Assembly: GCA_964354345.1 (NCBI GenBank)
Contig: CAYGZL010000020.1
Coordinates: 1-5,691 of the forward strand
Source of the DNA: CAYGZL01 sp964354345
GTDB lineage: Bacteria > Chloroflexota > Anaerolineae > Anaerolineales > UBA4823
Length of the DNA: 5,691 nt
Direction of reading: 5' to 3'
The notes under the pieces were generated by a model. That model saw only the letters and a program-made list of their open reading frames with translations, made no database searches and was not told the origin of the DNA. The stretch's first letter is position 1. Each line of letters opens with the position of its first letter. The translations under genes and the position numbers were made by a program. Shown here in pieces: positions 1 through 5,691 of this stretch.

Positions 1-441
1 CTGCTGAACAGCAGCTTTTGGGGACGGTTTGGTTGGGGGCACGTTTCGTTGCCCTGGCGCTACAGTTACCGGCTGCTGGGCTACCTGGCATTGCTCAGCC
101 TGGCGGCGGCGCTGGTTTGGGGAGCACGCTCGCTTCGCCGTCTGCCGTGGCCTGCTCTTGCGATCCTGGGTCTGGCGGCGCTCTTCCTGTGGGGCCTGAC
201 ATTGGTGCGCGGCTCCAATTACATGCTGCAGTTCCGCCATGTCTATTACCCGGTGGCGCGCCATGCCTACCCGGTGATCCTGCCGACCTGGCTGTTGCTT
301 TCTGCCGGCGGGCTGGCTCTGCTCAAGGTACCGGAACAGTGGATGCACTCGCCAGCCTGGCTAAAAGGAGTGCTGTATCTGGGTTTCCTGGTTTGCCTGG
401 CGCTGTATGCCCTGTTCAGCCTCGTGGGGTATTATGCCTGA
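1..441 (+). CDS. C-terminal fragment of a multispanning membrane protein (GT-C / DUF2142-like), 5' end outside window
   Basis: The reading frame is open from base 1, so the visible 146 residues are only the C-terminus; the TTG at 49 is not a credible start. A motif reading SFWGRFGW lies near the left edge. About four hydrophobic helices follow: roughly residues 24-40, 48-69, 89-108 and 120-145. Between helices 2 and 3 the chain reads VARHAYPVILP. From general family knowledge, an SFWG-x-FGW motif followed by a (G/A)R-x-x-YP-x-x-P segment before a late membrane helix is typical of DUF2142-type membrane proteins and related GT-C glycosyltransferases. The catalytic N-terminal half is not visible, so the reaction cannot be given. 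The gene ends 13 bp before the preferred start of the next glycosyltransferase, pointing to one operon and a shared role in envelope or exopolysaccharide glycan assembly (inference). The membrane-protein call is firm; the family name is moderate. Confidence 0.7.
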   Translation: MLNSSFWGRFGWGHVSLPWRYSYRLLGYLALLSLAAALVWGARSLRRLPWPALAILGLAALFLWGLTLVRGSNYMLQFRHVYYPVARHAYPVILPTWLLLSAGGLALLKVPEQWMHSPAWLKGVLYLGFLVCLALYALFSLVGYYA

Positions 442-454
442 CCGGCAGGGAACT

Positions 455-2035
455 ATGAATCAAAGCTGGGTACGCTGGGTTTTGCTTCTCATCCTGGTTG
501 CTGCGCTGGGTCTACAGCTCTTCAACGCTGCCCAGAAAAGCCTGTGGGAGGACGAGGCCGCCCTGGTGTGGAATTTGCGTTATAACCCGGCGGGCGTGCA
601 GGGCATGCTGAGTTGGGAAGTCCATCCGCCTTTGTATGTGGTTCTCTTGTCTGGTTGGGCAAGCGTGTTTGGGTATAGCGAGCTGGCTTTACGCTCGTTT
701 TCGTTGATTTTCTTGCTGCTGGCGCTGATCATGATCTACGCCTTAACCCGTGAACTGTTTGGCGACCCCACCGCGTTGCTGGCGCTGGCGTTAGCGGCTT
801 TTTCGCCGGTGGTATTGCTCTATGGTTCGAGCGTCCGTTATTATTCGCTGGTGGCCCTGCTGACCTTACTGGCAGCCTATTGCCTGGTGCTCTATCTGAA
901 GCGCAATCACTGGCTCTATCTGGTGGGGTATATCCTGGCTGCCACTGCCCTGTTGTATTCATTATATGCCGCCGCCGTGGTGCTGGTCGCCTGCAACCTG
1001 GGTTGGTTAGCAAGTAGGTTGCGCAAGTCGGAATCCCGAATGGCGAAAGCACCAACAGCGGAACCACGCTCTACAGAGCCTCCGTTTACACTAAATTCGC
1101 CCCGCGACACAGGTCGTTCCTGGTGGAGTCTGGCAGCCTGGGTTGGGGCGCAAATTCTGATCGCAGCTTTGTTTTACCCCGGTTACCAGTTGCTATCGAG
1201 TGTGCTCCAGCGTAATCCGGAAGCAGTCAGTTCATCCAACTGGATGGTGGAGGTTGCCCGCCGCCTGGCCTATTTAGGCTACGCCTTCAGCGTGGGCGAG
1301 ACCATCTCACCGGCCAATCCGGTTGCGTGGATTGGACTGCTTTTGGTGGCAGTCGTTGCAATCTATGCCCTGGTCGCCCGGCGCAAGAGCTTCGCATTCT
1401 GGCTGCTGGTCGTCTTCTTTGGGGTGATTGCGTTGGCCAACCTGGCGATTAGCCTGAACGCCACCGTGGCCATCACCTGGCAGAACCTGCCTTATCGAGC
1501 GTTCTACGCCTATCCTTTCCTGGTCATCTGGCTGGCAGCAGGCATCACCGCCTTCCGCCCGCGCCTCGCCGTGGGGTTGGCTGCCATGCTCCTGCTCGTC
1601 TTTGCAGTCGGCTTGTACAATAACCTGACCAACCGCCAGTACCTGCGACCGATTTACACGGTTCCCTGGCGACAGATTATCAGCGACCTGCAATCGAAAG
1701 CCAGGCCAGGCGCCGCCGTGCTGTGTAGCTATAGCGATTTTGCCTGCCCATATTACGCTTTGGAATTCGGTTTGAGCCCGAATTTTCCCGACGGTTGGTC
1801 CAAGGTCGTCGCAAGTAATCCCCCTGAGGTGTGGTACCTGCGCACCAACCGGACGCTGGACTATTCCTCCAAAGCGGTGGATGATGCGCTGGTGCAGCAA
1901 ATCCGTAGCCAATATCCCCGCCAGGCGGTCACGAATTACGCACCCCAGGATGCCTCGGTGCGCCGCTTCAAGCAGCTTTTCTTGCGCCAGGATGATTTTG
2001 AATATCGGGTCAATGTATACCAGTTCAGTCCATGA
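455..2035 (+). CDS. PMT/ArnT-type GT-C membrane glycosyltransferase (glycosyltransferase family 39-like)
   Basis: A 526-residue integral membrane protein with about ten to eleven hydrophobic helices over residues 8-388 and a soluble C-terminal domain of ~135 residues. The first helix is followed by LWEDE (acidic pair D33-E34), then HPPLY (H57-P58-P59). An acidic motif in the first extracytoplasmic loop plus a nearby HPP is characteristic of PMT_2/ArnT-like enzymes, which move a sugar from a polyprenyl-phosphate donor to a protein, lipid or glycan on the outer face of the membrane. The donor and acceptor here are unknown. A polar, Pro/Ser/Glu-rich linker (about residues 187-222) splits the helices. 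The C-terminal domain contains four cysteine or aromatic-rich motifs such as CSYSDFACPYY (424-434). I chose ATG 455, just after the previous stop and preceded by AGGGA at 447-451; in-frame ATGs at 407 and 434 would overlap the upstream gene. The next gene starts 27 bp after the stop. Confident in the superfamily, not in the substrate. Confidence 0.85.
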   Translation: MNQSWVRWVLLLILVAALGLQLFNAAQKSLWEDEAALVWNLRYNPAGVQGMLSWEVHPPLYVVLLSGWASVFGYSELALRSFSLIFLLLALIMIYALTRELFGDPTALLALALAAFSPVVLLYGSSVRYYSLVALLTLLAAYCLVLYLKRNHWLYLVGYILAATALLYSLYAAAVVLVACNLGWLASRLRKSESRMAKAPTAEPRSTEPPFTLNSPRDTGRSWWSLAAWVGAQILIAALFYPGYQLLSSVLQRNPEAVSSSNWMVEVARRLAYLGYAFSVGETISPANPVAWIGLLLVAVVAIYALVARRKSFAFWLLVVFFGVIALANLAISLNATVAITWQNLPYRAFYAYPFLVIWLAAGITAFRPRLAVGLAAMLLLVFAVGLYNNLTNRQYLRPIYTVPWRQIISDLQSKARPGAAVLCSYSDFACPYYALEFGLSPNFPDGWSKVVASNPPEVWYLRTNRTLDYSSKAVDDALVQQIRSQYPRQAVTNYAPQDASVRRFKQLFLRQDDFEYRVNVYQFSP

Positions 2036-2062
2036 GGGTATAAGATAGAGGGAGGTTGGGCG

Positions 2063-3595
2063 ATGAACGCCTTGGTGAAACAACGCTACGCTGGTTTTTA
2101 CCACGCCGGCATTGGGTTATTCTGCCTGCTTGGATTGGTCGGGGTGTTGGCTGGGTGCAGGTCGAATATTCCGCTGCCAACCGTGCAGGATCGTGTGCAA
2201 CCCACGTTGGCGACCACGACCTTGCCAACCCCGCAGCAACCTGATGCCACGCCTGAGCTGGCTGCCACAATCTCCCCCGACTCAACACCAACCTTAGCGC
2301 CCCCTTCTTTCCCGATAAGCGGTATCGAGATGCATGCCATCGCGCCAGCCAATGTCCTGGAATACGTGGTGGAATCCGGTGCTTACTGGATTCGTCGCAA
2401 TGCCTTGCTTTGGTCGCAGGTGGAACCCGAGCCGGGGGCGCGCAACTGGGAGGCAATCGCTGGTCTGGAGGTAGAGCTTAAAACCGCTGCAGCCAATGGA
2501 CTCCACGTGATTTTAGTGATTCGCAGCACGCCAGCCTGGGCCCAAAAATATCCTGGTGTTGCCTGCGGACCCCCCGCCCCGGACAGGCTGGCGGCTTTTG
2601 CCAGTTTTATCCACGCAGTGGTGGCACGCTACAGCATCCCGCCTTATTCGGTTAAATTTTGGGAGATCGGCAATGAGCCCGATGTGGACAAATCCCTCCC
2701 GCCCGACAGCCAGTTCGGCTGCATGGGCGAGGCCGGCGATCCCTATTATGGCGGGCGCTATTACGCCGACATCCTGAAGGCGGTCTATCCGCAGGCGAAA
2801 GCAGCCGACCCACAGGCGCAGGTTCTGGTCGGTGGTCTCTTACTGAACTGCGACCCGGTAAATCCGCCCGAAACCGCGCCCGGTTCTGGCGTCTTGAGCG
2901 ACTGCACCCCCTCTCGCTACCTGGAGGGTATTCTGGAGAACAGCGGCGGCGACTTCTTCGATGGCGTCAGCTTTCACGCCTATGATGTCTACCAGGGCGC
3001 CTTGGGGCAATACAGCAATCCCAACTGGCATGCCGCCTGGAACACCAGCGGACCTGTCCTGATTGCCAAGGCGCGCTTTTTGCGCAGTGTGTTAGCGAAA
3101 TACAACCACCCGGAGAAATACCTGGTCAATACCGAGGTGGCGATCATCTGTGGGCGCGACGGCACTGAACCCGCCTGCCAAACAGAGCAGCATGAGCTGA
3201 CCAAGGCGTATTATCTGGCCCAGGTGTATGCCAGCGCCGCCGCGGAGGGTTTGCGCGCCAACATCTGGTACAGCATCACCGGCTGGCGGGCTTCGGGTCT
3301 GTTGTTGCCTGATCTTACGCCCGGAAAGGCCTACCAGGCGTTCCAGGTCAGCGCCGTCCAGCTAAAAGACGCATACTTCGTAGACGCGCTGAGACAATTC
3401 GATGGCGTGAAAGGATATATTTTTGCTCGTGGTCAGCAGTTCGTCTGGATCCTGTGGTCGGCTGATGGTCAGGAGCACACTCTTGCGCTGGTTTCTACAC
3501 CCGCCTCCGTGACCGATGTTTTCGGCAATTCCCTTCCCCCGACTCAGCCAGTCACGGTCACGATGATGCCGTTGTACCTGACCTGGACTCCCTGA
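2063..3595 (+). CDS. Lipoprotein with TIM-barrel glycoside hydrolase domain (clan GH-A-like)
   Basis: A 510-residue exported lipoprotein. The N-terminus has a basic residue or two, a hydrophobic stretch (about 14-30) and a lipobox LAGC with Cys32 as the lipidation site. A Thr/Pro-rich low-complexity tether follows (about 37-84), and then the catalytic domain (about 87-435). Visible barrel landmarks are FWEIGNEPD, whose E205 in the N-E-P motif fits the clan GH-A acid/base; SFHAYD (303-308); LVNTE with E358 as the likely nucleophile on a later strand; and IWYSITGW (401-408), which supplies the usual late-barrel aromatic. The remaining ~75 residues look like a small beta domain. The layout resembles GH5/GH39-type enzymes, which retain anomeric configuration, but I cannot fix the family or the substrate. 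The start is set by a strong GGAGG at 2051-2055, seven bases before the ATG. It follows the glycosyltransferase by 27 bp, so a role in trimming or turnover of the same surface glycan is plausible (inference). Confidence 0.85.
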   Translation: MNALVKQRYAGFYHAGIGLFCLLGLVGVLAGCRSNIPLPTVQDRVQPTLATTTLPTPQQPDATPELAATISPDSTPTLAPPSFPISGIEMHAIAPANVLEYVVESGAYWIRRNALLWSQVEPEPGARNWEAIAGLEVELKTAAANGLHVILVIRSTPAWAQKYPGVACGPPAPDRLAAFASFIHAVVARYSIPPYSVKFWEIGNEPDVDKSLPPDSQFGCMGEAGDPYYGGRYYADILKAVYPQAKAADPQAQVLVGGLLLNCDPVNPPETAPGSGVLSDCTPSRYLEGILENSGGDFFDGVSFHAYDVYQGALGQYSNPNWHAAWNTSGPVLIAKARFLRSVLAKYNHPEKYLVNTEVAIICGRDGTEPACQTEQHELTKAYYLAQVYASAAAEGLRANIWYSITGWRASGLLLPDLTPGKAYQAFQVSAVQLKDAYFVDALRQFDGVKGYIFARGQQFVWILWSADGQEHTLALVSTPASVTDVFGNSLPPTQPVTVTMMPLYLTWTP

Positions 3596-3632
3596 GCTGA
3601 AGATGTAAATCCTGAACCGGTTATGGTTTTAT

Positions 3633-3673
3633 AACAGTGAGCTGTCGGTATGTTGGTGGCTCACTGTTCGTTT
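3633..3673 (+). terminator. Candidate terminator hairpin after the glycan operon
   Basis: A perfect 10-bp inverted repeat, AACAGTGAGC (3633-3642) and GCTCACTGTT (3659-3668), encloses a 16-base loop. It lies 37 bp past the glycosidase stop. The tail CGTTT carries only three consecutive T residues, so intrinsic termination may be weak; the hairpin could also stabilise the mRNA 3' end. The position after the last gene of the operon supports a terminator role. Confidence 0.55.
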
Positions 3674-3887
3674 AACCCAATACTCCTCCTATTTCTGATA
3701 TCCACTTCTCAACCCAATCGTTTTATGCAATAAGAGAGTAGTACGACTAATTCAGGATTTTTACCAACTTCAGGTTATATTTTGACATTCCAAAAAAGCC
3801 TATAACAGACTTCGATCGGATAATCTCCTCCTTACAACTTGACGATTGCTCTTCGAGGATCACTGCTGGGAAGATATAAAGATAGAA
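3674..3887. other. AT-richer intergenic stretch without recognisable gene
   Basis: No open frame of note, no tRNA-like fold and no tandem repeat is apparent. Base composition is visibly more AT-rich than in the flanking coding regions. A TTGACA at 3782-3787 is present, but the nearest TATA-like hexamer (TATAAC, 3801-3806) is only 13 bp away, so I do not call a promoter. The stretch may contain the old promoter region of the decayed gene that follows. Confidence 0.5.
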
Positions 3888-4282
3888 ATGAGATAGTTTT
3901 ACATCTTCACCATCGTAATGGCTTTACTGGCTGTGGCCACCATCCCGGCATTTGCTTCTGGTGATCAGAACGGCGGTCCTGAAACCTTTAACATGACCGG
4001 AACCATCGTCTCTCTGGAAGCAGACTGTTGTTGGCGAGTCAGTCATGCAGAAACCGCCAATGCCACAAAGTGGAAAATCATGCTTGAGATCGACGATCAC
4101 CTGCCAACCAATCCAGGATTCGGTGTTATTCGAGAAAATATTATGTAGGCGATGATATGCAGCTGTACACTGTGTACCTGAATGCTTTATGTATCAACCT
4201 GACTACTGTCGGGCAACCTTCAACCTCTATCTCCCTCATCCGTTCAATCCGTGTTCAAAATCTGTTGTCAGCCAACCTTTAA
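3888..4282 (+). pseudogene. Decayed gene for a small secreted protein (stop codon in signal peptide plus 3' frame change)
   Basis: An ATG at 3888 is followed by AGA and then an in-frame TAG at 3894-3896. The same frame then continues without a break as FYIFTIVMALLAVATIPAFA, which has the hydrophobic core and A-x-A cleavage site of a Sec signal peptide. Starting at the internal ATG 3918 removes the basic N-terminal part, so the intact ancestor probably began at 3888 with M-R-(K/Q). The mature part includes MTGTIVSLEA, a type of opening strand seen in small secreted beta-rich proteins such as DUF5666-like ones (weak resemblance, inference). This frame stops at 4148. A second frame, open from upstream of 4139 through 4279 with stop at 4280-4282, reads YYVGDDMQLYTVYLNALCIN, looks protein-like, and would continue the gene after a frameshift near 4130-4145. 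Its end overlaps the convergent PhaR-type gene by 15 bp. The alternative is a functional 76-residue protein from ATG 3918 with a truncated signal sequence. Confidence 0.5.
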
Positions 4283-4828
4283 ACCTTCAACATTCATTTG
4301 TGCATCGATCCGGGCCGAGAGTTCATCCAATAGATCGAGCAATTTCTGCACGTCCTGCCGTGTCGCCACCTGCCGCTCTTCCAGGATTTCCTGTAATTCT
4401 TCTTCCAGCACCAGCGGCTCATTTTTCAGGCGCGGATCGAGTAACTTATCGAGCAGAATCTCCGCTTCACTTTCGCTCAACTCGCCTCGCCTGATCAACG
4501 TCTGGATTCTCTGGTGAATTTCATCGTCCACCAGTCGTCCGGCTCCCAAGGAAGATAGGATCGTTCGCTGGATTGCGTCCAGTCGTTGGCTGCCGCTCTG
4601 GATCAACGAGGCCAACAGAGCGTGTGGCATACCCCCCCTTTGTTTTTTCTCTTGCCCGCTGATGATCTGGGCTAATGTCTGCGCCGTCAAATCCTCGCCG
4701 CTGGCATGATCCGTGACGCGTACATCTTGCCCCTGGCGCACCAGCTCAGCCACGCCTTCCAGGGAAATATATTGCCGGGCTTCTGTATCGTAAAGCTTGC
4801 GGTTGGGGTAGCGTTTGATCAGCCGCAT
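4268..4828 (-). CDS. PHB/PHA-accumulation regulator DNA-binding domain protein with phasin-like C-terminal coil (PhaR-type)
   Basis: A 186-residue protein. Residues 2-57 carry the hallmark of the PHB_acc_N domain: RLIKRYPNRKLYDT at the N-terminus, then YISLEGVAELV and a conserved D-V-x-V-x-D strand. In known PhaR proteins this domain binds DNA upstream of phasin genes and also senses PHA granules, releasing DNA when polymer accumulates. After a short polar hinge (58-66), the C-terminal half is helical. RIQTLIRRGELSESEAE (107-123) and VATRQDVQKLLDLLDEL (154-170) closely parallel segments of the neighbouring phasin, so this half probably oligomerises or binds the granule surface (inference). 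The start has GAGGG a few bases upstream, and the gene follows the phasin stop by 13 bp, so they form one operon. A G7 run at about codons 64-66, just after an A6 run, lies at the domain boundary. No terminator is visible downstream. The typical regulator name is PhaR, but orthology is untested. Confidence 0.85.
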   Translation of the reverse strand: MRLIKRYPNRKLYDTEARQYISLEGVAELVRQGQDVRVTDHASGEDLTAQTLAQIISGQEKKQRGGMPHALLASLIQSGSQRLDAIQRTILSSLGAGRLVDDEIHQRIQTLIRRGELSESEAEILLDKLLDPRLKNEPLVLEEELQEILEERQVATRQDVQKLLDLLDELSARIDAQMNVEGLKVG

Positions 4829-4841
4829 CGCTGCCCTCAGG

Positions 4842-5351
4842 TTATCGCTTCAGCTGATCAATTTTTTGGTTGAGCGCAGTAACTTTCTCACTCAGCGCCG
4901 CGATATCGGCCTTGGTGGCAATGTTCATGCGCTCCAGGATCGCTTCGATCCGTTTTCTTAAGGGTTCGCCGCGCTTTTCAACCACCTGCTCAATCTTCAG
5001 CTCCATTTCGGCTGCTTTCTCAGCCGCCTTCTCCTGGGCTTTCTTACGCCGTTCCTTGATCTCAATCAGCAGCTTGCGACCATCTTGCTCGGCAATTTCA
5101 CCGCGCTCCACCAGGCGATCGACAAAATCCTCAATCTCCTCCTGAGCCAGGGCGACCGCGCCAATGCTGGCCAGCAAGACTTTCCGGGCGATCCTGGTAA
5201 AGTGGGTGTGCAGCGCTTTGCCAGTCTTGGGAGTCTCAGTTGGGGTTGATGCGCCGGGTGTTTCTGTTGTTGATGTTTCAACAACCGGGATATCGCCTAT
5301 GGGCGCCTCCGCAGCCGGCATTTCGACATGATTCGTCGCTTCTGTAGTCAT
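4842..5351 (-). CDS. Phasin family (polyhydroxyalkanoate granule-associated) protein
   Basis: A 169-residue protein. The first ~43 residues are a Thr/Pro/Glu/Ala-rich, probably disordered tail. Next comes an amphipathic, partly hydrophobic helix (about 52-71, RKVLLASIGAVALAQEE), followed by FVDRLVERGEIAEQDGRKL (76-94). A strongly charged Lys/Glu/Ala coiled coil (about 97-140) and a terminal heptad-like helix (about 144-166, starting IATKADIAAL) complete the protein. This order matches the PhaF/PhaI-type granule-associated phasin family, whose members coat PHA granules and limit their size. The Ala/Lys/Glu coil is shorter than the long KPAA-type tails of Pseudomonas PhaF. It is the first gene of a two-gene operon with a PhaR-type regulator, read away from the 16S gene. 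Start ATG 5349-5351 has AGGAG eight bases upstream and a strong promoter. No PHA synthase is in view, so binding to another granule or membrane surface cannot be excluded. Confidence 0.8.
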   Translation of the reverse strand: MTTEATNHVEMPAAEAPIGDIPVVETSTTETPGASTPTETPKTGKALHTHFTRIARKVLLASIGAVALAQEEIEDFVDRLVERGEIAEQDGRKLLIEIKERRKKAQEKAAEKAAEMELKIEQVVEKRGEPLRKRIEAILERMNIATKADIAALSEKVTALNQKIDQLKR

Positions 5352-5359
5352 AAGTCTTT

Positions 5360-5364
5360 CTCCT
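5360..5364 (-). promoter_or_regulatory. Ribosome binding site of the phasin gene
   Basis: On the minus strand AGGAG stands eight bases before the ATG at 5351-5349. It fixes the start of the phasin and excludes a later methionine such as residue 11. Confidence 0.8.
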
Positions 5365-5381
5365 ACCTGGTTCTATTCTAT

Positions 5382-5394
5382 GACGCGTTGCGTC
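5382..5394. promoter_or_regulatory. Perfect palindrome GACGC-N3-GCGTC at the phasin transcription start (candidate PhaR operator)
   Basis: The two 5-bp arms are exact inverted copies separated by three bases. The element begins about seven bases downstream of the -10 box, that is, at the predicted +1 of the phasin-phaR transcript and ahead of the ribosome binding site. PhaR proteins of proteobacteria are reported to bind a short interrupted palindrome of the form CTGC-N3-4-GCAG near phasin promoters. The arm-spacer geometry here is similar though the bases differ. An operator bound by the downstream PhaR-type protein is therefore an inference. A short mRNA hairpin is the alternative, less likely with a 3-base loop. 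Confidence 0.5.
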
Positions 5395-5401
5395 GTAAAT
5401 C

Positions 5402-5430
5402 AGTATAGCATGCCCACTCGTCAAAGTCAA
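5402..5430 (-). promoter_or_regulatory. Sigma-70-type promoter of the phasin-phaR operon
   Basis: Read on the minus strand: -35 TTGACT (5430-5425), a 17-bp spacer, and -10 TATACT (5407-5402) preceded by TGC, which gives an extended -10. The predicted start is near 5395, leaving a 5' leader of about 44 bases. One mismatch in each hexamer and ideal spacing suggest a strong promoter. Confidence 0.8.
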
Positions 5431-5499
5431 TAGGATTGTATTATGATTGGTCTTTGGGCCTGGTTCGCCGGTCTTAATAAAACCCAGGGTGATTGCCCC

Positions 5500-5528
5500 T
5501 TGACAATGCCAAGGTACATGGGTAGAAT
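5500..5528 (+). promoter_or_regulatory. Promoter of the rRNA operon
   Basis: Consensus -35 TTGACA (5500-5505), a 17-bp spacer and -10 TAGAAT (5523-5528). The predicted start falls near 5535-5537, about 105 bases before the mature 16S end. AT-rich bases around 5473-5483 could act as a weak UP-like element. No second promoter of comparable quality is seen between the phasin promoter and this one. Confidence 0.85.
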
Positions 5529-5534
5529 TGCGTT

Positions 5535-5639
5535 TTGCCTATAGAAACGAACCTTAACAACTGAAGAGTGAAAGGGAGAGCAGCGGAGAGGGGAAGGGGC
5601 TGTGATGGACCCTAACATATTGAAAGATATGCAAAGTGA
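5535..5639 (+). other. 16S rRNA leader with boxA-like element
   Basis: The transcribed leader is purine-rich in its middle (about 5563-5600). CCTTAACAA at 5552-5560 differs by one base from the CTTTAACAA core of the E. coli rrn boxA, which recruits the NusB/S10 antitermination complex; its position shortly after the start site is appropriate. A small hairpin, CATAT (5616-5620) with ATATG (5627-5631), sits just before the mature 16S end. The processing stem that normally pairs leader and 3' spacer cannot be judged because the downstream side is outside the window. Confidence 0.5.

Positions 5640-5691
<52 letters not shown>

Noticed and set aside
1307..2104. Long open frame on the minus strand (265 codons) opposite the glycosyltransferase.
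   Set aside because: It overlaps a gene with clear domain motifs, its product is rich in Gln/His/Arg without any domain pattern, and it has no ribosome binding site; it is an antisense shadow.
2025..2456. Minus-strand open frame opposite the start of the glycosidase lipoprotein.
   Set aside because: The plus-strand product has a lipobox and catalytic motifs. The antisense product is Arg/Pro/Ser-rich with no recognisable structure.
3782..3806. TTGACA followed by TATAAC, as a promoter for the decayed gene.
   Set aside because: The spacer is only 13 bp, too short for a sigma-70 promoter, and there is no better -10 at 16-18 bp.
4165..4177. Palindrome GTACAC-T-GTGTAC between the convergent genes.
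   Set aside because: A 1-base centre prevents hairpin formation, no promoter lies nearby, and it falls inside the decayed reading frame; probably chance.
4215..4291. 10-bp direct repeat AACCTTCAAC at 4215-4224 and 4282-4291.
   Set aside because: It is short, occurs only twice, and the second copy is within coding sequence; there is no sign of an attachment site or CRISPR.
4189..4517. Plus-strand open frames opposite the PhaR-type gene.
   Set aside because: Ser/Arg/Pro-rich antisense translations of a recognisable coding region; they are shadows.
5427..5618. Minus-strand open frame of 63 codons over the rRNA promoter and leader.
   Set aside because: It overlaps well-defined promoter elements and the rRNA leader, and its translation shows no protein-like pattern.

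Overview
The window looks like a chromosomal segment of a moderately GC-rich bacterium, most plausibly Chloroflexota (Anaerolineae or a relative). That placement is an inference. It rests on the style of the membrane glycosyltransferase and DUF2142-like proteins, the Thr/Pro-linked glycosidase lipoprotein, and the first ~50 bases of a bacterial 16S rRNA gene at the right edge. No complete phylogenetic marker is present, so the phylum is not proven.

Left part (1-3595, + strand): three tightly spaced genes that are probably co-transcribed. They are the C-terminal end of a polytopic membrane protein (GT-C/DUF2142-like), a complete PMT/ArnT-type GT-C glycosyltransferase (455-2035), and a lipoprotein with a TIM-barrel (clan GH-A-like) glycosidase domain (2063-3595). 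Together they suggest building and trimming of a cell-envelope or exported glycan. A hairpin at 3633-3668 closes the unit.

Middle (3596-4267): an AT-richer stretch with no intact gene. It holds what I read as a decayed gene for a small secreted protein. There is an in-frame TAG inside the signal peptide and a frame change near the 3' end.

Right part (4268-5351, - strand): a two-gene operon. The promoter-proximal gene encodes a phasin-like granule-associated protein. The second, 13 bp downstream, encodes a protein with an N-terminal PHB/PHA-accumulation regulator DNA-binding domain (PhaR type) and a phasin-like C-terminal half. A strong sigma-70-type promoter (TTGACT-17-TATACT) drives it. A perfect GACGC-N3-GCGTC palindrome sits at the predicted transcription start and is a candidate operator for PhaR autoregulation. 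No PHA synthase lies in the window.

Far right (5500-5691, + strand): a near-consensus promoter (TTGACA-17-TAGAAT), a ~105-nt leader with a boxA-like element, and the 5' end of the 16S rRNA gene, which runs off the window. The rRNA promoter and the phasin promoter are back to back, with 69 bp between their -35 boxes. I saw no CRISPR array, tRNA, insertion sequence or obvious mobile element.
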